NCBI RefSeq assembly: GCF_900177805.1
Contig: NZ_FXAX01000006.1
Span: 1-64,000, forward strand
DNA from: Fibrobacter sp. UWB13
GTDB taxonomy: Bacteria > Fibrobacterota > Fibrobacteria > Fibrobacterales > Fibrobacteraceae
DNA: 64,000 bases
Direction: 5' to 3'
The translations under genes and the position numbers were made by a program. Shown in pieces: positions 34,107 to 43,300 of the stretch. Numbering within the stretch: the stretch's first letter is position 1; every line of letters begins with the position of its first letter. The notes under the pieces are model-generated. The model did no database searches, was not told the origin of the DNA, and saw only the letters and a list, made by a program, of their open reading frames with translations.

Positions 34107-34359
34107 TTTATCTAATAATTTGATACTTATGCGGCTTTTTTTCGAAAATATGCCAAAAATAAGACGAAAAAAGCATCGACTTGACTAGAAAAAAGGAAAA
34201 ATTGAAAATTTCCAGTTTGCGGGTAGATGCATCTGAATGAGTGCGTTGTAACTGTTACAACAAAAAAGTTATTACACCTCGCCCAAAATTTTTAGAATAG
34301 ATTAATTTAAAGGACAACAATTCCGCCGAATTCACGGCTGTTGTTGGGGTTGGTATACA
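34107..34359. other. Intergenic region between divergent rel and CE15 genes
   Basis: 253 bp, AT-rich. It must contain both promoters. A TAGAAT/TTTAAAGG stretch lies at 34295-34315, and an imperfect inverted repeat GAATTCACGGC/ GCCG-type sequence lies near 34320. No ORF or clear structured RNA was seen. Confidence 0.4.
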
Positions 34360-35979
34360 ATGAATAAGTGGATGAAAGTAATGCCAGTGGCAGTTGCTGC
34401 CTTTGGCTTATGGGCGTGCGGCGATGAAGCTATGACTTCTGCCGCGCAATGTACAACAAAAGAATGCTTGGAACAGGTCGGTCAATCCGCTGGAATTATT
34501 TCTGGTGGAGAATCTAGCTCCAGTTCGTACGCCGAAAATAGCGTAGAATCAAGTTCTGATGACGGTTCTGGCAGTCAGGGACCTGATTCTTCTGCAGATG
34601 CACAATCTCCGACGAGTAGTTCTGATGTCGCTATTTCTAGCGGTGCATCTAGTAGTAGTGTCCTTGGACCTCAGCTTTCGTCGAGTAGCGATGCTTTGCC
34701 TGGAAGCAGCAGCGATGCTGTCTCTAGTTCTAGCCGTGGACATCATCAATCTAGTTCGTCTGCAGCAAAGCCGGAAGTCTCTAGCTCTAGCGAATCAACG
34801 CCTCCGACTCCGGTAAATGAATTTGTTGAAGACCATCGCAGTGAATGCCAGATTGGCAATATCCCTTCAAGCGTGAACAACGCAAAACTGCCGGACCCGT
34901 TTATGGGTCTTGATGGCAAGCGTATTTCTAGCAAGGCTGATTGGAAATGCCGTCGCGAAGAAATCGGTGCCATGTACGAAAAGCTCATGTTCGGTACAAA
35001 GCCGCGCAATCCTGAAAAAGTCGAAGGCTCGTATTCTGGCGGAAAGCTCACCATTAAGGTCACCGACAAGGGCAAATCTGGTTCGTTCTCCGTGAAAATC
35101 AGCAACGCCGGTACCAAGGACAAGCCGAAGCCTGCGATGATCGGTTTTGGCGGTGGCATGATGGGCGGTTGCGGAAGCCTCGGCAACGCAACGAACGGTC
35201 TTGACATCGCTCAGATTACGTTTAACCCGGATGACGTCGCTCCCGAAAGCGGTGGCGGTATGTTCTTCAACATCTATGGTGGTAACACGAACAACTACGG
35301 CACCATTATCGCGTGGGCCTGGGGCGTGAGCCGCATTATCGATGCTCTTGAAAAGACGCCTGAAGCCGGTATCGATGTCAAGCATCTCGCCATGACGGGT
35401 TGCTCTCGCTGGGGTAAGGGAACGCTTGCCGTGGGCGCATTCGATGAACGTATTGCCCTCACGATTCCGCAGGAATCCGGTTCCGGTGGCGCATCGCTTT
35501 GGCGTGTGGGCGCTCAGGTGAACAAGCAGAAGGGTAAGCAGTTCGTTCAGGGCTTGAGCAGTGCTGGTTCCGAAGGCAAGTGGATGATTTCTAGTTTCAA
35601 GAGCTACGATGGCAAGGAAAATACGCTCCCGTTTGACCAGCACATGTTGGTGGCTATGGTGGCTCCGCGTGCGCTCCTCATTCTCGACAATGCAGGTCAG
35701 GAATGGTTGGGCGAAGTTCCGTCGAACTATTGCGGACAAGCTTCTAAGGAAGTTTATGACGCTCTCGGTGCAACGGAAAATTACACCTACAGCCAGGAAG
35801 GCGGTCATGGTCACTGCCAGCTTCCGAACGGGCAGTTTGACGAAGTCAAGGACTTTATGAACAAGTTCTTGCTCGGCAAGGATGCCAAGACGGGTAAGAT
35901 TGACTACACCAAGAATACTCAAACCATCAACTTCAAAAAGTCTGAATGGATCGACTGGGAAACACCTAGCTTGAAATAA
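34360..35979 (+). CDS. Lipoprotein glucuronoyl esterase (CE15 family)
   Basis: 539 aa. Lipobox LWAC (Cys20), then a 120-residue serine-rich linker, then a CE15 domain. The hallmark GCSRWGKG carries the nucleophile Ser349. The acid is probably Glu372 in PQESGSGG and the base His in GGHGHCQLP (His483 or 485). CE15 enzymes cleave the ester between lignin alcohols and 4-O-methyl-glucuronic acid on xylan, freeing hemicellulose from lignin. Lipid anchoring keeps it on the cell surface. No other xylan gene is next to it. A heptanucleotide array starts right at its stop codon. Confidence 0.88.
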   Translation: MNKWMKVMPVAVAAFGLWACGDEAMTSAAQCTTKECLEQVGQSAGIISGGESSSSSYAENSVESSSDDGSGSQGPDSSADAQSPTSSSDVAISSGASSSSVLGPQLSSSSDALPGSSSDAVSSSSRGHHQSSSSAAKPEVSSSSESTPPTPVNEFVEDHRSECQIGNIPSSVNNAKLPDPFMGLDGKRISSKADWKCRREEIGAMYEKLMFGTKPRNPEKVEGSYSGGKLTIKVTDKGKSGSFSVKISNAGTKDKPKPAMIGFGGGMMGGCGSLGNATNGLDIAQITFNPDDVAPESGGGMFFNIYGGNTNNYGTIIAWAWGVSRIIDALEKTPEAGIDVKHLAMTGCSRWGKGTLAVGAFDERIALTIPQESGSGGASLWRVGAQVNKQKGKQFVQGLSSAGSEGKWMISSFKSYDGKENTLPFDQHMLVAMVAPRALLILDNAGQEWLGEVPSNYCGQASKEVYDALGATENYTYSQEGGHGHCQLPNGQFDEVKDFMNKFLLGKDAKTGKIDYTKNTQTINFKKSEWIDWETPSLK

Positions 35980-36070
35980 TTATTAGTCGTTAGTTGTTAG
36001 TCATTGGTTATTAGTTATTGGTTGTTTTTTCTAATGACTATTGACCATTGACTAATGACCGTTGACTGAT
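35980..36070. repeat. Heptanucleotide repeat array with inverted half
   Basis: About seven forward units (tattagt, cgttagt, tgttagt, cattggt and so on) are followed by a T-run and then about five reverse-complement units (actattg, accattg, actaatg). It begins immediately after the TAA of the CE15 gene and can fold into a long hairpin. Confidence 0.85.
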
Positions 36071-36080
36071 TATAAAAAAT

Positions 36081-36105
36081 AACCGCCGACATTGTGTCGA
36101 CGGTT
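36081..36105 (-). terminator. Terminator of thrH
   Basis: An 11-bp stem AACCGCCGACA / TGTCGACGGTT. The one non-Watson-Crick position becomes G-U on the minus-strand RNA, and an A-run beside it gives the U-tract. Confidence 0.8.
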
Positions 36106-36127
36106 TTTGTATACTTTGTGCTTTTTT

Positions 36128-36745
36128 TTACAGCGAATCCTGGAACTTATGGAATTTGTCCAAAAGTTCTGCGTAGGTCTTTGTGGCTTCGAGCTGCGGG
36201 AACTGTGCCACGATGGAATCCGGAGCGCAGAAGAAGCAGCCCTTGTCGGCCTGCTTGAGCATGCCCGTGTCGTTGAAGGAATCGCCCGAGGCAAACACCT
36301 TGAAGTTGAGTTCCTGCAAGTGCTTTACGACCTTCGTCTTCTGGTCGCTCATGCGCAAGTGATAACCCTTGATCATGTCGTTTTCGACCACGAGATTGTG
36401 GCAGAAAATTGTCGGGAATCCGAGATTTTTCATGATGGGGTAGGCGAATTCCTGGAATGTATCCGAGAGAATGATCACCTGAGCTTCGTCGCGGAGCGTG
36501 TCCATAAAGTCACGGGCACCATCGAGGAGTCCGAGGTTTGCGATAACGTTCTGGATGTCAGAGAGCTTGATGTTTTCGCGTTCGAGAATCTTGATGCGGC
36601 CCTTCATGAGCACATCGTAGTCGGGAATGTCGCGAGTGGTGAGGCGGAGGTCCTTGATGCCCGTCTTTTCGGCGACGGCAATCCAGATTTCTGGTGCAAG
36701 AACGCCTTCCAGGTCAAGAGTGACAACACATTGCTTAGTAAACAT
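36128..36745 (-). CDS. thrH: Phosphoserine phosphatase / homoserine phosphotransferase ThrH
   Basis: 205 aa, HAD superfamily. The first motif is DLEGVLAPEIWIAVAEKTGI, which has the ThrH-specific DLEG (Asp11, Glu13) in place of DxDxT. LRLTTRDIPDYDVLMKGR follows, with motif II in LSDTF and motif III in ASGDSFNDTGML. In Pseudomonas, ThrH removes phosphate from phosphoserine and can transfer it to homoserine. Here it may be the serine-pathway phosphatase. It is flanked by heptanucleotide repeats on both sides. Confidence 0.9.
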   Translation of the reverse strand: MFTKQCVVTLDLEGVLAPEIWIAVAEKTGIKDLRLTTRDIPDYDVLMKGRIKILERENIKLSDIQNVIANLGLLDGARDFMDTLRDEAQVIILSDTFQEFAYPIMKNLGFPTIFCHNLVVENDMIKGYHLRMSDQKTKVVKHLQELNFKVFASGDSFNDTGMLKQADKGCFFCAPDSIVAQFPQLEATKTYAELLDKFHKFQDSL

Positions 36746-36749
36746 GATT

Positions 36750-36890
36750 TTAGGTGTTAGGTTGTAGGTTTTAGGTGGTTGTTGCTTAAGGGTCTTTAGC
36801 TATTAGTCATTAGTTGTTAGTAGATAATTGTGCTTACGGCACCAAACTTTAAAAAACTAAAGACCATTGACTAATGACTATTGACCTAGC
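36750..36890. repeat. Heptanucleotide repeat region between hslO and thrH
   Basis: Three parts: a divergent run with ttaggtg/ttaggtt units (36753-36780), a forward run tattagt-cattagt-tgttagt (36803-36830), and an inverted run accattg-actaatg-actattg-acct (36862-36888). The last two can pair. It occupies nearly all of the gap from the hslO stop to the thrH start. Confidence 0.8.
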
Positions 36891-36891
36891 A

Positions 36892-37779
36892 CTATATTTT
36901 CTTATTTCTCTCGTCTATAATTTCTTGCATGTCGGCAGGTGTAATCGTGTAGTTTGTGCGGCAGAAGTCGCAGACAACGTTCAAGTCCTTGTTTTCGCTG
37001 CTGAGTTCTTGCAAATCCTTGAGCGGGAGCGTTGCAAGTGTAGCGAGCATGCGGTCCTTGCTGCACGGGCAGAAGGGCTTCGGGTCGATTTCGCGCACCA
37101 CTTCGATGTCGTACGGTCCGCGGAGCTGGTCCAGAAGTTCATCAAGGTCAAAGCCCTTGTCTGCCTTGTACATGTCACAGAACTTCGGGAGATTCTGCAC
37201 GATGACTTCGATTAGGTTGATGTCCTTGTCCTCGAGGTCCGGGAAAGCTTCGATGTAGAAGCCTGCGGCATAATCGAGAACGCTCGGGTCCTGAGTGTTG
37301 TACTGGGCTTCGATTCCAACGGCAGTGCGAATCTGTTCGGACTGCAAAAGGTATGTGGCGAGGTTCTGACCCACAGAAACGGACGGAGCTTCGATAATGC
37401 TTTCGTGAACGCGCTTGCCCTGTTCGTTCAACTTTACGACTTGCACGTGCTGAGGCACGAGGGCGGGTTCGTTTGCTCCGATTGCCTGGAGTTCAGTCTG
37501 CGGAATCATGGCGCGGACAAGACCCATCGGAGTCGAGTCTGTTTGAATCTTTGTGATTTCGCCACCAAAAGTAGTGGTATAGGAAACTGTACCTGCGAAT
37601 TTAAGGCCTGCGCTCAAGAATATGCTTGCAATGGAGTTTTCGGCAAGCAACTTGAGGGCAAAACCCTTGGCGTTGTGGTGGCGGCCGATTTCATTCATGG
37701 TCTCTGTTAAATCGACCACGATAAGGCGGAAGGGCGTTTTTTTGCCCGTCGCACGGATGATTCTGTCTTTAAAATTCAT
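36892..37779 (-). CDS. hslO: 33-kDa redox-regulated chaperone Hsp33
   Basis: 295 aa. The N-terminal chaperone domain has TMNEIGRHHNAKGFALKLLA, then GLKFAGTVSYTTTFGG. The C-terminal redox switch has four cysteines in CPC (with FCPCSKDRM) and CDFC, which bind zinc when reduced and form disulfides on oxidative stress. Cytosolic holdase. A TATATTTA box ends 4 nt before the ATG. Confidence 0.92.
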   Translation of the reverse strand: MNFKDRIIRATGKKTPFRLIVVDLTETMNEIGRHHNAKGFALKLLAENSIASIFLSAGLKFAGTVSYTTTFGGEITKIQTDSTPMGLVRAMIPQTELQAIGANEPALVPQHVQVVKLNEQGKRVHESIIEAPSVSVGQNLATYLLQSEQIRTAVGIEAQYNTQDPSVLDYAAGFYIEAFPDLEDKDINLIEVIVQNLPKFCDMYKADKGFDLDELLDQLRGPYDIEVVREIDPKPFCPCSKDRMLATLATLPLKDLQELSSENKDLNVVCDFCRTNYTITPADMQEIIDERNKKI

Positions 37780-37783
37780 ACCC

Positions 37784-37791
37784 TAAATATA
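37784..37791 (-). promoter_or_regulatory. Promoter -7-like box TATATTTA upstream of hslO
   Basis: One mismatch to TAnnTTTG, 4 nt upstream of the ATG at 37779. Confidence 0.45.
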
Positions 37792-37917
37792 GAATTTCAC
37801 GATATCTCTGATGTTGGTGCTGTTTAAAAATGAGTTAAGAACGCAAAAAAAATAATGAAAAAAGGTAATTGAATTAGAAAAAAAGCTATAATAACTAGGT
37901 AACTATTTGGAGGTATT

Positions 37918-38463
37918 ATGCAAATTCTCGTTCTGCTGGCAGATGGTTTTGAAGAAACCGAATTCGTTGTTCCTGTTGATTTGTGGCGCCGTGCCGGTTT
38001 TAAGGTGACTATTGCGTCTGTTTCGGGGGCTGATTTAGTCAATGGTCTTCATGGGCTCAAAATCCAGTCCGATGTTGCTTTGAATAAACTTGAACCGACC
38101 GATTTCGATGCTGTTTTCTTGCCGGGTGGCGGTGTTGGCGTGCAGAATCTCAAGGCAAGTGCTGCTGTTGAAAATGCAATTTGCAGCCTCAATGATGATA
38201 ATAAATGGATTTTGGCTATTTGCGCCGCTCCGACGGTACTCAGCAAGGCTCGAATTCTTGTCGACAGAAAGGCTACGTGTTATCCTGGCTGCGAGACCGA
38301 TCTTGTATGCAGTGAATTTTCTACAGACCGCGTCGTTGTTGACGGAAATATCATTACAAGCCGTGGTCCGGGTACGGCTGAAGAATTTGCTCTAAAGTGC
38401 ATTGCCGAGATGGGTAGCACTGAACTTTCTGAACAAATCCAACGTCAAATCGTTGCTCGCTAA
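37918..38463 (+). CDS. DJ-1/PfpI (ThiJ) family protein
   Basis: 181 aa. The DJ-1 active-site layout is clear: Glu15 in DGFEETEF and the nucleophile Cys102 in LAICAAPTVL. It ends with the SRGPGTAEEFAL helix. It is closest to the DJ-1/YajL branch, which acts in oxidative or carbonyl stress (deglycase or chaperone activities are proposed for the family). TTTGGAGG lies upstream of the ATG, and a terminator follows 40 bp after the stop. It is divergent from hslO, another oxidative-stress gene. Confidence 0.9.
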   Translation: MQILVLLADGFEETEFVVPVDLWRRAGFKVTIASVSGADLVNGLHGLKIQSDVALNKLEPTDFDAVFLPGGGVGVQNLKASAAVENAICSLNDDNKWILAICAAPTVLSKARILVDRKATCYPGCETDLVCSEFSTDRVVVDGNIITSRGPGTAEEFALKCIAEMGSTELSEQIQRQIVAR

Positions 38464-38505
38464 GTTGTCTGTATCATACTGTATCATGACAAAACCCTGA
38501 GGTAT

Positions 38506-38535
38506 TCCCCTGTAACTATGCAGGGGATTTTTTTA
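38506..38535 (+). terminator. Terminator of the DJ-1/PfpI gene
   Basis: A 7-bp stem TCCCCTG / CAGGGGA with an 8-nt loop, followed by eight T residues. Confidence 0.85.
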
Positions 38536-38727
38536 TAGACGGTTTATAATTTGTTTATTCATTCTTAAGTTGTTAGTCAATAAGTACAATGTTTGTACGA
38601 TAAAATATTTTTTTATTAAAAATTGAATTTAGGTGACACTTTATATTGTAAAAAATGCTATATATAAAGTACTCCATATACACCAATAAGGGTCGGAAAC
38701 TAAAATTTCCGGCCCTTTCCTTTTAAT
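38536..38727 (+). ncRNA. Possible small RNA between two terminators
   Basis: The 38464-38825 gap holds no ORF. After the DJ-1/PfpI terminator come AT-rich sequence, TATATT and TATATA boxes (38642-38665) and then a second strong + strand hairpin (AAGGGTCGGAAA with TTTCCGGCCCTT, 38688-38717, one G-U pair) followed by TTCCTTTT. A second terminator with no gene in front suggests a short untranslated transcript. Promoter and 5' end are uncertain. Confidence 0.35.
38688..38725 (+). terminator. Second + strand terminator hairpin in the gap
   Basis: A 12-bp stem with one G-U pair and a 6-nt loop, followed by a T-rich tail. It is not explained by an annotated gene directly upstream. Confidence 0.7.
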
Positions 38728-38758
38728 AATTAAATGTCCACAGTTAAAAAATCAAAAA

Positions 38759-38779
38759 ATGCCCGGCATAGCCGAGCAT
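38759..38779 (-). terminator. Terminator of sufB
   Basis: A 9-bp stem ATGCCCGGC / GCCGAGCAT with the loop ATA. Its single mismatch is G-U on the minus strand, and A-runs give the U-tract. A short heptanucleotide-like piece (ttagtcaatagttg) lies at 38785-38798. Confidence 0.7.
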
Positions 38780-38825
38780 GATTTTTTAGTCAATAGTTGC
38801 TGTTTTCGGCGTTTTGGCGCCAAAA

Positions 38826-40241
38826 TTATCCGACGCTATGTTCGAGTTTTAAAGTCAACAGTTGGCGGGCCTCTGTAGCGAACTCGCCGGGGAGTTCCTT
38901 GAACACGTCCTTGCAGAATCCGCCGACCATCGCTTGTATGGCATCTTCACGTTTGATGCCGCGGCTCTCAAAGTAGAACAGCTGGTCTTCGCTGATGCGG
39001 CTGGTCGTAGCTTCGTGCTCGGTTTGGGCGCTTGCGTTTGCGACGGTGATGTAGGGGAACGTGTGGGCGGCGCTCTTGGTGCCGACGAGCATGCTATCGC
39101 ACTGGGTGTAGTTGCGGGCGCCTGTAGCGGACTTACGGATGCTCACTTCGCCACGGTAGGCGTTGCTAGAGCAGTCCGCGCTGATGCCCTTCGAAATAAT
39201 CGTGCTCTTGGTGTTCTTGCCGATGTGGATCATCTTCGTGCCGGTGTCTGCCTGCATGTGGCCGTTCGTGAGGGCCACGCTGTAGAATTCACCGACGGAA
39301 TTGTCGCCCTGCAAGATGCAGCTCGGGTACTTCCACGTGATGGCGGAACCCGTTTCGACCTGCGTCCAGCTGATGCGGCTGTTCTTGCCTGCGCATTTGC
39401 CACGCTTCGTGACGAAGTTGTACACGCCGCCTGCGCCCGTTTCGCGGTCGCCGGCGTACCAGTTCTGCACGGTAGAATACTTGATTTTGGCGTTTTCTTT
39501 GGCCACGAGTTCCACGATGGCGCTGTGGAGCTGCTTGCTGCTGAATTCCGGCGCGGTGCAGCCTTCGAGGTAGCTTACGCTGGCGTCGTCATCGGCGATA
39601 ATCAATGTGCGTTCGAACTGGCCTGCTTCCTTGTTGTTGATGCGGAAGTAGGTGGAAAGGTCCATGGGGCACTTGACTCCAGGCGGAATATAGACGAAGC
39701 TTCCGTCGCCAAAGACCGCGCTGTTGAGGGCCGCAAAGTAGTTGTCGCCAGCGGGGACCACGCTACCCAGATATTCCTCGATGAGTTCCGGGTATTCCTT
39801 GATGGCGTCGCTGATGGAGCAGAAGATGATGCCCATTTCCATGAGCTTCTTCTTGTGGCTTGTGTAAATGCTGACGGAATCGAACACGGCATCGACGGCG
39901 ACGTTCGCGAGTCGCTTCTGTTCGTCGAGCGGGATGCCGAGCTTTTCAAAAGTCGCCAAGAGTTCCGGGTCCACGTCTTCGATCTTTTCGTGGCTCTTCT
40001 TGGTCTTCGGCGCGGAATAGTAAACGATGTCCTGCAAATCGACAGGATTGAAGTGGAGCTCGCCCCAGTTGGGCTGTTCCATCGTCTTGAGCTTTTCGTA
40101 GGCTCTCAAGCGAAAATCGAGCATAAATTGCGGTTCGCCGCGAAGCGCTGACGCCCTGCGGATGATATCCTCGTTAAGGCCTTTTTCGAAGGCTTCGTTC
40201 TCAATATCAGTGACAAATCCGTATTTATAGTTTTCGCTCAT
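38826..40241 (-). CDS. sufB: Fe-S cluster assembly scaffold SufB
   Basis: 471 aa, normal length. Typical are [19 protein letters not shown], the [16 protein letters not shown] segment and [14 protein letters not shown]-like [11 protein letters not shown] with the C-terminal SRGIKREDA. SufB with SufC and SufD builds Fe-S clusters, needed in quantity here for Nuo and radical SAM enzymes. sufC, sufD and sufS are not adjacent, which is unusual because suf genes are normally clustered. A TATATTTG box lies 34 nt upstream. Confidence 0.93.
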   Translation of the reverse strand: MSENYKYGFVTDIENEAFEKGLNEDIIRRASALRGEPQFMLDFRLRAYEKLKTMEQPNWGELHFNPVDLQDIVYYSAPKTKKSHEKIEDVDPELLATFEKLGIPLDEQKRLANVAVDAVFDSVSIYTSHKKKLMEMGIIFCSISDAIKEYPELIEEYLGSVVPAGDNYFAALNSAVFGDGSFVYIPPGVKCPMDLSTYFRINNKEAGQFERTLIIADDDASVSYLEGCTAPEFSSKQLHSAIVELVAKENAKIKYSTVQNWYAGDRETGAGGVYNFVTKRGKCAGKNSRISWTQVETGSAITWKYPSCILQGDNSVGEFYSVALTNGHMQADTGTKMIHIGKNTKSTIISKGISADCSSNAYRGEVSIRKSATGARNYTQCDSMLVGTKSAAHTFPYITVANASAQTEHEATTSRISEDQLFYFESRGIKREDAIQAMVGGFCKDVFKELPGEFATEARQLLTLKLEHSVG

Positions 40242-40275
40242 CTTTAACCCGCTTTACCCGCGTATTTTTCGGGTG

Positions 40276-40283
40276 CAAATATA
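40276..40283 (-). promoter_or_regulatory. Promoter -7-like box TATATTTG upstream of sufB
   Basis: An exact TAnnTTTG match, leaving a leader of about 30 nt before the ATG at 40241. Confidence 0.5.
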
Positions 40284-40346
40284 GAAAAATGTAAAAGAGG
40301 TTCCAAATGGAACAACTCCATTTCTGTGTTAACCTATAAATGTTGT

Positions 40347-40371
40347 AGGGTGACTGCGGCGACCGCCGTCA
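40347..40371 (-). terminator. Weak hairpin directly behind topB
   Basis: On the minus strand TGACGGCGG / CCGCAGTCA pairs with one mismatch and a TCG triloop, right after the topB stop. No good U-tract, so it may not terminate efficiently. Confidence 0.35.
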
Positions 40372-40372
40372 T

Positions 40373-43300
40373 TTACCCTTTCTTAATCACTTCTACGGTG
40401 AGCTTGTTGAACGCAATCTTGCCGCCTTCGCGCAGTTCTAGCGCAGCCCTGAATGTCGTGTCGTTTTTCTTGAACGGTTCAAGGATCGGTGTGGATTTGT
40501 TCTTGAGGAGCGTTTCGACTTCTTCGTCGGAAAACTCGCGTTTGAAGAATATTTTGGGAATCCCGTAATTGCAGGCGGGGTTCATGCACACGTATGCCGC
40601 AAGCGTTTGCACTTCGCCGTTTGGCGTTTGCGTGGTCGTGCCGCTACGGAAACGCAGTTGGTCGCCGCAACAAGGGCAGGGGAGGTCTCTGTGGACAAAT
40701 TCAAAATTTGTGCGACCGTCTTCACCGAGTTTTAGGTAGGCATCGAATTCCGTCCCTTTCTTGCTCTTGAATCCGGTTAAAAGTTCGGTCTTGCCGCCGG
40801 TGAGGAGAGCCTTGATGTCTGCTACGCGGAGTTTTTTGCCTGCAACGGACTTGAACAGGGTAAAGTTACAAGCTGGGCAGAAAATGGCGTTTTTGTTTTC
40901 TTCGAGTTTCTTTTTGCAGAGCGGGCAGTTGAACTTGGTTTCGGTGCCGTGGAAATGTCCATCGTTTTCGAAAGCGAATGTCGCCTTGAAATCCTTGTCC
41001 CAGACGACTTTGGCGTTGAAGGTCGTGCCTTTCTTGGTCAAGAATCCGCTGATGATTTCGGTCGTGCCGTTGCTGAAAAGTTCTGCAATTTCTGTGTCGC
41101 TCATGATGTGCCCGGCAATTGTCTTGTAAAATACGAAGTCGCAAGTCGGGGCTGTGTCCGGTGTGAGCGTCGGGTCGCCATTTTCGTTGTTCGATGTGGT
41201 GACGTCGCTCCCTTCGCAGATGAGGCGGTTCCCGGAATCCAAAAGCGTCTTGCCGCACTTGGGACACTTGTAATTGGTCGGCGTTTTGGCGCGGGCGTCA
41301 TCGGAAAATTCAAAGCCGATGTTGCCGTCATCGCCTAATGTGAGCGTGGCGCTGAATGTCGTTCCTTTTTTGCTCTTGAAACCGCTGAGCAAATCGGACT
41401 TGCCGGTTTTCAGGAGTGTCGCCATTTCGGCGTGGCTCAGTGTGCGGCCGGCAATCGTGTGGCCTGCCTTGAAGCCGCATTCTTCGTTTTTGCAGATATA
41501 GCCCCACGGCGCAATTTCCAACGGGCTGGAACATTTCGGGCAAGGAATGGCGTCGGTGACGGTTTCGCGTTCGAATTGGCTTGCGTATTTTTGGTGCAGA
41601 TGTTCGAAGAGTTCCTTGACGTAATTCACGATGCCGTCGCGGAATTCAATTGGCGTGAGTTTGCCTTTTTCGACTTGCGAAAGCTTGAATTCCCATTCGC
41701 CGGTCATTTCGGGTGATTTGACTTTTTCGTCCATGAGCGCGATGACTTCGCGTCCGCGTTGGGTGCTGACAAGGTAATTCTTTTGCGCTTCGATGAATCC
41801 GCGTTTTTTGAGCGTTTCGATGATGCCAGCTTGCGTGGCTGGCGTTCCGAGACCGCGTTCTTTCATGGCTTCGGCAAGTTCTTCGTTTTCGATTTGCTTG
41901 CCCGCCGTTTTCATTGCGGCAAGGAGCGTCGCTTCGGTGAAGTACTTAGGCTTGCTCTTCTTTTTCTTTTGCAGTTCTAGACTGTCAAATGGCGCGTGGT
42001 CCCCGAGATTCCATTCCGGGAATGTCTCGACAATGTTTGTGATATCGTCGCCATCGCCTTTGCTTTCGGTATCTGCTCCCTTCGCATCGCTTGTCATGCC
42101 GGACTCTGTTCCGGTATCGCCTTTTTTCTTTTTCGACGGTTTCTTCTTTTCTTCCTTGACGAGTGCGCGGAAACCTAAATCTTCATTCCTCTTGAGTTTT
42201 AGCCTAAAGATTTCGGCGTTGGCGGCATCCAGCAGAACTTCCATTTCGCTCCAGACATACGGCTTGAGCCAAGCCTGCACAAAGCGTTCCTTCGCGAGCT
42301 TGTAAATGTTCTCTTCCATTTCAGGGAGGTTTTGCGGCTCTTCTCCCGTGGGGATAATGGCAAAGTGGTCTGTGACTTTACTGGAGTTGATGAAGACAAA
42401 GTTTTCGTTCACGCTACGCATGACTGATTTTTCTTGCGGCGTGGCTAGTTTTTGTGCAAGTGCGTATGCTTCTTGCTGCATCGTATCCGGCAGGTATTGC
42501 GAGTCCGTACGCGGGTAGGTGAGCAACTTCTTTTCGTACAAGTTTTGTGCGCAATCGAGAACTTGTTGGGCGCTGTATTTAAAACGCTTGTTGCCCTCTT
42601 TTTGCAGTTCCGTCAAGTCGAACGGCTTTTGCGGGAACTGTTTTTTTTGCTGGATGTCAACCTTTGCAATTGCCGCTTCTTCTGGCGGCGAACATTTGTC
42701 TATAACAGCTTGCGCCGGCTCTTCTTTCTCGAAAATCGCAACTTTTAAATTGCTTTGCTTGTCTGCCGCGACTTTCTCATCTACAGGCGTGCCGGAATCG
42801 CCTTTTTCCTCTTTCGTTTCGCTTTTGACGAGCTGCGCCAGGAACCCTTTCCACGTTCCCACAACACTGTAATAAAACAGTTCCTTGAATTGCTCGACAA
42901 TTGCATCGCGTTCCACGACCAAGTTCAGCGTCGGTGTCTGCACGCGCCCCACAGAAATCATCTTTCCGCGCCCGGCAGTGAGCGTGTATGCACGAGTTGC
43001 ATTCAGCCCGACCATCCAGTCGGCACGCTGGCGGAGCCTTGCCGCATAGCTCAAGTTCAAACGCTCAGTCGCGTCTTCCAGATTCTTCCAAGCCTTGTCC
43101 AAATCTTTCGCCACATAGCTGTTCACCCACAAACGCTTGATCTGCTTTTTGCGAAAGTCCGGCGTGTAGTCGAGAATCAAGTCGAAAATCAAATTACCTT
43201 CACGGCCCGCGTCCGCGCCGTTCACAAGAACATCCGCCCTTGCCATCATGTCGCGCACAACCGCGAGCTGCTTTCGCGTGCTCTCGATTTCCATCAACTT

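Noticed and set aside
38627-38640. Phage SP6 promoter as evidence of a prophage or vector contamination
   Set aside because: Only the first 14 bases match, the TATAG start is absent, and no phage or vector genes are nearby.
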